DNA of 64,000 bases from Condylostoma magnum (lineage: Eukaryota > Ciliophora > Heterotrichea > Heterotrichida > Condylostomatidae): contig CAKKTI010000055.1 in the NCBI GenBank assembly GCA_920105805.1, positions 1 to 64,000 on the forward strand, written 5' to 3'. The position numbers and the translations under genes were made by a program. Below the pieces are notes generated by a model. The model had not been told where the DNA came from. It searched no databases and saw only the letters and a program-made list of their open reading frames with translations. Position 1 is the first letter of the stretch. Every line of letters begins with the position of its first letter. Of the stretch, positions 60,952 through 64,000 are shown piece after piece.

Positions 60952-62520
60952 CTAATTTAAACTAAAATTGCTATGCATGTCTCTCCGGTCTCTATTTCCT
61001 AGTGGAATATCATTCAGTATTGTTCTTGCATAATTGCTTCCTTATAATCCTGCTTCATTAAGAGCATTTTGTATTCTGTATCTTAAATCACTCATTAAAT
61101 TTTCAGCTGTAAATCCTGGATTATTAAACATTTATATTTGATCAGCTTTATCATATTACACCTTTTTAGCTAGTTTTGATTTAGTAGCTTATTTTACCCT
61201 TTCTGGATCAATTTCTAAATTAGGCCGATCTTTATAATTTTCAATTGCTTGGTTGATTCTTTATATTCTATCTATTTCCTTGTATTATTCTTCCTCTTTT
61301 GCATTTATACGACTTTTAAGCTTATCCATCTCATTTTGCTATCTTTAATCAACTTTTTGCTTATTTTACTGTATTCGTAGCTAAGCAGCTTCTTATTCTT
61401 GCTATTTTTTTAATTATATCTCAGCCTTTTATGTTTAGCTCCTTTACTCCTTTTCTATTTTTATTTACTAGGCCTGTATTTTCAGTTTTTACTCATATTC
61501 CTTACGTTACTATTGCTTCTTTTTATTTTCAATTTCCTGTTACAATCTTTCCTACTCTTTTAATTACTATTTATGATATTATCTCAATTAAAAGTCTTCT
61601 TTCATAGCAACCTTTTGCTTCCTTATCTTTTATACCTTTTACTTTTACTAGAACTTGTCTATTTTCAACTATCTTTTTCTGATTTATTAGTCTAACAATT
61701 CTTCTAATATTCCCTCAGCAGCATCAACTAGAACCTCTTTGTGCCTTTTTCAATCTCTGTATATGTTCTGTTTTTTTATGTTTACGTGCTTTTGCTATAT
61801 TAAAGCTTTATCATATGCTTCTAATTACCTTCTGGTTAAGTTGGGAAATTCTAGCATAAGTCTTTCATAGTATCTTTCCTTTGGTTGCCCTGATCCTTTG
61901 AATTACTTTTAAACAGCTTTTAGCTTTTAATTTTCCTCCTCACTTAAATCACTTTGAATGTTGTCTAAGTTATTTAATTAAGTCATGAATAGTAAATCAA
62001 CATTATGCCTTGCTTTTGAGTACTCTTCGTTGATTTATTACGTGTTAATTCCAGGTATATCATAATCAATACAAAATTCCCTATCAGGTTCCTATTAAGA
62101 CCTGTATTGTATAGGGTAAACTGCCTTTTTAAGCCAAGTATCATGTTCATTGAACTCGTTGACTATTTCATTTAAAGCATCCTTGGTCATGGATCCTTCA
62201 TTTATCATTTGATTTGCATTCTGCACATATGATATCATTGTATTTCTATACTCTTCTCTATCATTGTTATTTTCTTCTTATAATTTCCTACATTTCTATC
62301 AGAATACACTTTTGTTTAAGTTGCTTGTTATTATATCTTCTAATTAGTTCTCATAATGTTATCTCATTTTACCGAGTTAAGATAGATGTTTTAATAATTC
62401 AAACTTTTAAATATTCTTTTAGTTGGATTATTTACGATGCTTAGTAGCAGCATTCAGTTTATTTAGAAAAGATGAAGATTCCTACTCTAATTCTTTAAAG
62501 TTTTTACGTCTATGAGCCAT
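60952..62520 (-). CDS. Coiled-coil protein, CCDC112/CCDC148-like, 522 aa
   Basis: It starts MAHRRKNFKELEQESSSF. The N-terminal 230 residues include FCIDYDIPGINTQQINEEYS and an FPNLTRRQLEAYDKA segment. A long Gln/Lys/Glu coiled coil spans about 260-460. The end has FNNPGFTAENLMSDLRYRIQ, LNEAGL and a DIPLGNRDRRDMHSN segment. The order of an N-terminal helical domain, a coiled coil and a short conserved C-terminal block is like the CCDC112/CCDC148 group of centrosomal or ciliary proteins. Stop at TAG 60954-60952. Coiled-coil similarity alone would be weak; the terminal block supports the call. Confidence 0.7.
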
Positions 62521-62594
62521 TTTATAATTTAAATCTATCGTATATTTTAAGAAACTTATTACAAAAGAAAATAATAAGGAATGAGTTAAGAAAG

Positions 62595-63362
62595 CTATAA
62601 AGTAATCTTGCCGCTAGTGACATAATCCTTTAGCTTCTGTGCCCATTTTCTCATTTGTCTTACTACTATATTAATGCTAGATGGTATATTAAAGCTGATA
62701 CTTATATCAGTCTAAGAAACCTAAATCAGCTTTAACCCTTCCTAATCCTTAAAGATTTTAGTATATCCAAAAAGTGTCCTAGCTCTTTCAAATCTAGAGA
62801 CTATCTCAGCTTCTATAGAGTAATAAATAATCTAAATCTCATTTTACCCTTGCAATACAGAATGGCGTTCCATGAAATCTCTATCTTTAAAGGGAAATGG
62901 CATTTTAAGTTAAATGTAAACATCACTTACAATCTAAGTCAATGGAACAATATCCATATTTTTGATATCTGAATCCCATTGTTTCCTGTGCTCAAACGTT
63001 TATAGGGCTATTAAAGGCAATTTAATATCAGAAACATTACCGAAATTTACCTCCATCCAAGTAACTTGTATATTAGGGTTAAATTTAGATCCTTTGATGT
63101 ACTTAATAGAAATTCCAGCTTAATCGTGCTTAGTAGCCCAAGTTTCGTGGTTCATCAAGTCTTATACATAATGCAGACGCTCTAGAGTTACTTGATCTAG
63201 CAATTCCTCGCCAGGGTCACTATCTAACGTTATATTGGATGAATTCTAGCTTTCTTCGGGCTTTTGTAGTTGGGTCATTATTTAGGCATAGTGGTTCTCT
63301 TTGAAATCAGCGTCAAGGGATTTCGGGCGGATAGGAGCTTCTGAACTTTAACAGCAACCCAT
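62595..63362 (-). CDS. START-domain lipid-transfer protein with MGCC N-terminus, 255 aa
   Basis: It starts MGCCQSSEAPIRPKSLDAD, a predicted myristoylation/palmitoylation site. A START domain spans about 60-255: MNHETWATKHDQAGISIKYI, VTWMEVNFGNVSDIKLPLIA, FEHRKQWDSDIKNMDIV and PFPFKDRDFMERHSVLQG (the family P..nRDF block), then a C-terminal helix. It ends ..VTSGKITL at TAG 62597 or a little later at TAA. Likely binds lipid at a membrane. The ATG leader is A/T-rich (AATAAAAATGGG). Confidence 0.88.
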
Positions 63363-64000
63363 TTTTATTGTATTTTCTTATTTATGGTCTGTATTATATG
63401 CATATATTGGGAAAGCTTGTATGCAAGATAGATGATCTAGTTGATGCAAAACATATATCCACTTTCAAATGAATTGATTGTTTAGCTTAGCATTCTTAGG
63501 AAAAGCAGCTATAGGTGTAAATATAGCATTGAAGGAATAGTTTGCATGAATTGTATTAAAGATGTTTGTACTTATCCGACTCAAAAGGGAGCAATTAAAA
63601 TGATTATGGGATATAACTATTCATATTGATTTAGTAGGGAACAAAGTTAAAATAAGAAAATATTACGGATTTTAAGCATGGTAAGTTATTTATAATGTTT
63701 TACAATTAAAACTTTGCTAGCAAATTAATAGTATTATTTATAGCTTGATTAGCAGTATACCAAAATGTTATGCAGTCTAATATATCTTTTATTCCTTTAT
63801 ATTGTTTAATGTAGTCATAATGGATTTTAATTTCCAGATTTAAATAATGGTGAAATAGGAAGCATTGATTAAGAGTGTCATTGTTGATATTTTAAACTTT
63901 AGTACTTTGTTAAAGATTAAAATATAAACTCATAATCTTCCATTTATGTTAACAAACAACTATTTAAATTGAAACTTATATTAGTTGTTGTAATTACTAA
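63363..64000. other. AT-rich end of window, no gene seen
   Basis: About 640 bases. Frames give only low-complexity translations; no RNA gene, repeat or conserved protein is recognised. A gene further right could begin beyond the window. Confidence 0.5.

Overview
The window is the end of a macronuclear chromosome from a ciliate, most likely a heterotrich close to Condylostoma. It opens with twelve perfect copies of the 8-base telomere unit ACACCCTT (permuted CCCTTACA). A subtelomeric tandem array of about 126-base units follows, and after that gene-dense, AT-rich DNA. About 43 protein genes and one tRNA-Gly(UCC) can be read on both strands. At least three genes contain 15-base GT..AG introns of the heterotrich type.

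The genes only make sense if TAA and TAG are read as Gln and TGA as Trp inside genes, while the same triplets stop translation at gene ends. Both Rab GTPases end on their prenylated CC pair, one followed by TGA (3389-3391, minus strand) and the other by TAG (54830-54832). The second Rab uses TGA for the Trp of its WDTAGQE motif and TAG for the Gln that follows. The aspartyl protease stops at TAG and the copine at TAA. This matches the Condylostoma-type code with no dedicated stop. A standard-code ORF scan therefore shows only fragments; I rebuilt the genes from protein quality, known family ends and frame arithmetic.

Layout, left to right. 1-1030: telomere and subtelomeric repeat. 1.1-9.6 kb: an unknown gene, a second unknown gene, a Rab, a weak region, a CCCH-RING protein and CTR9 (Paf1 complex). 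9.0-15.0 kb: two unknown proteins, an LRR/coiled-coil/EF-hand protein, an M14 peptidase-like membrane protein and a pepsin-like protease. 15.2-25.9 kb: an unknown helical gene, CPSF2, a DHHC acyltransferase, a phosphatase fused to an oligoribonuclease-like domain, a small membrane protein, tRNA-Gly, an MGCC protein, TELO2, a coiled-coil protein and a small membrane protein. 26.0-38.7 kb: an MGCC ARM-like protein, copine, UTP20, CDPK and a PKA-like kinase. 38.7-47.1 kb: a WH1 protein, GPC1-like acyltransferase, RCC1/SFI1-like protein, MGCC and PH-domain proteins, a basic protein, an SNM1 nuclease and an SDR. 47.5-63.4 kb: CHFR, a QRICH2-like protein, PDS5, Rab5-like, an EF-hand protein, ataxin-2, NUP160, a CCDC112/148-like protein and a START protein. 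Contents are ordinary housekeeping (RNA processing, chromosome maintenance, membrane traffic, signalling, cilia); neighbours do not form pathways.

The striking feature is compaction. In three of twelve convergent pairs the two stop codons touch with no base between them, and others are separated by 2, 7 or about 15 bases. Divergent start codons lie as close as 13 bases and tandem genes as close as 1-14 bases. Under a code in which stops are thought to be recognised by closeness to the mRNA 3' end, each gene's 3' UTR must then lie inside its neighbour's coding sequence. That makes these junctions the best place to look for new biology.

No virus-like element, transposon or CRISPR array was recognised. 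Exact starts and stops carry more uncertainty than usual because every stop triplet is also a sense codon.
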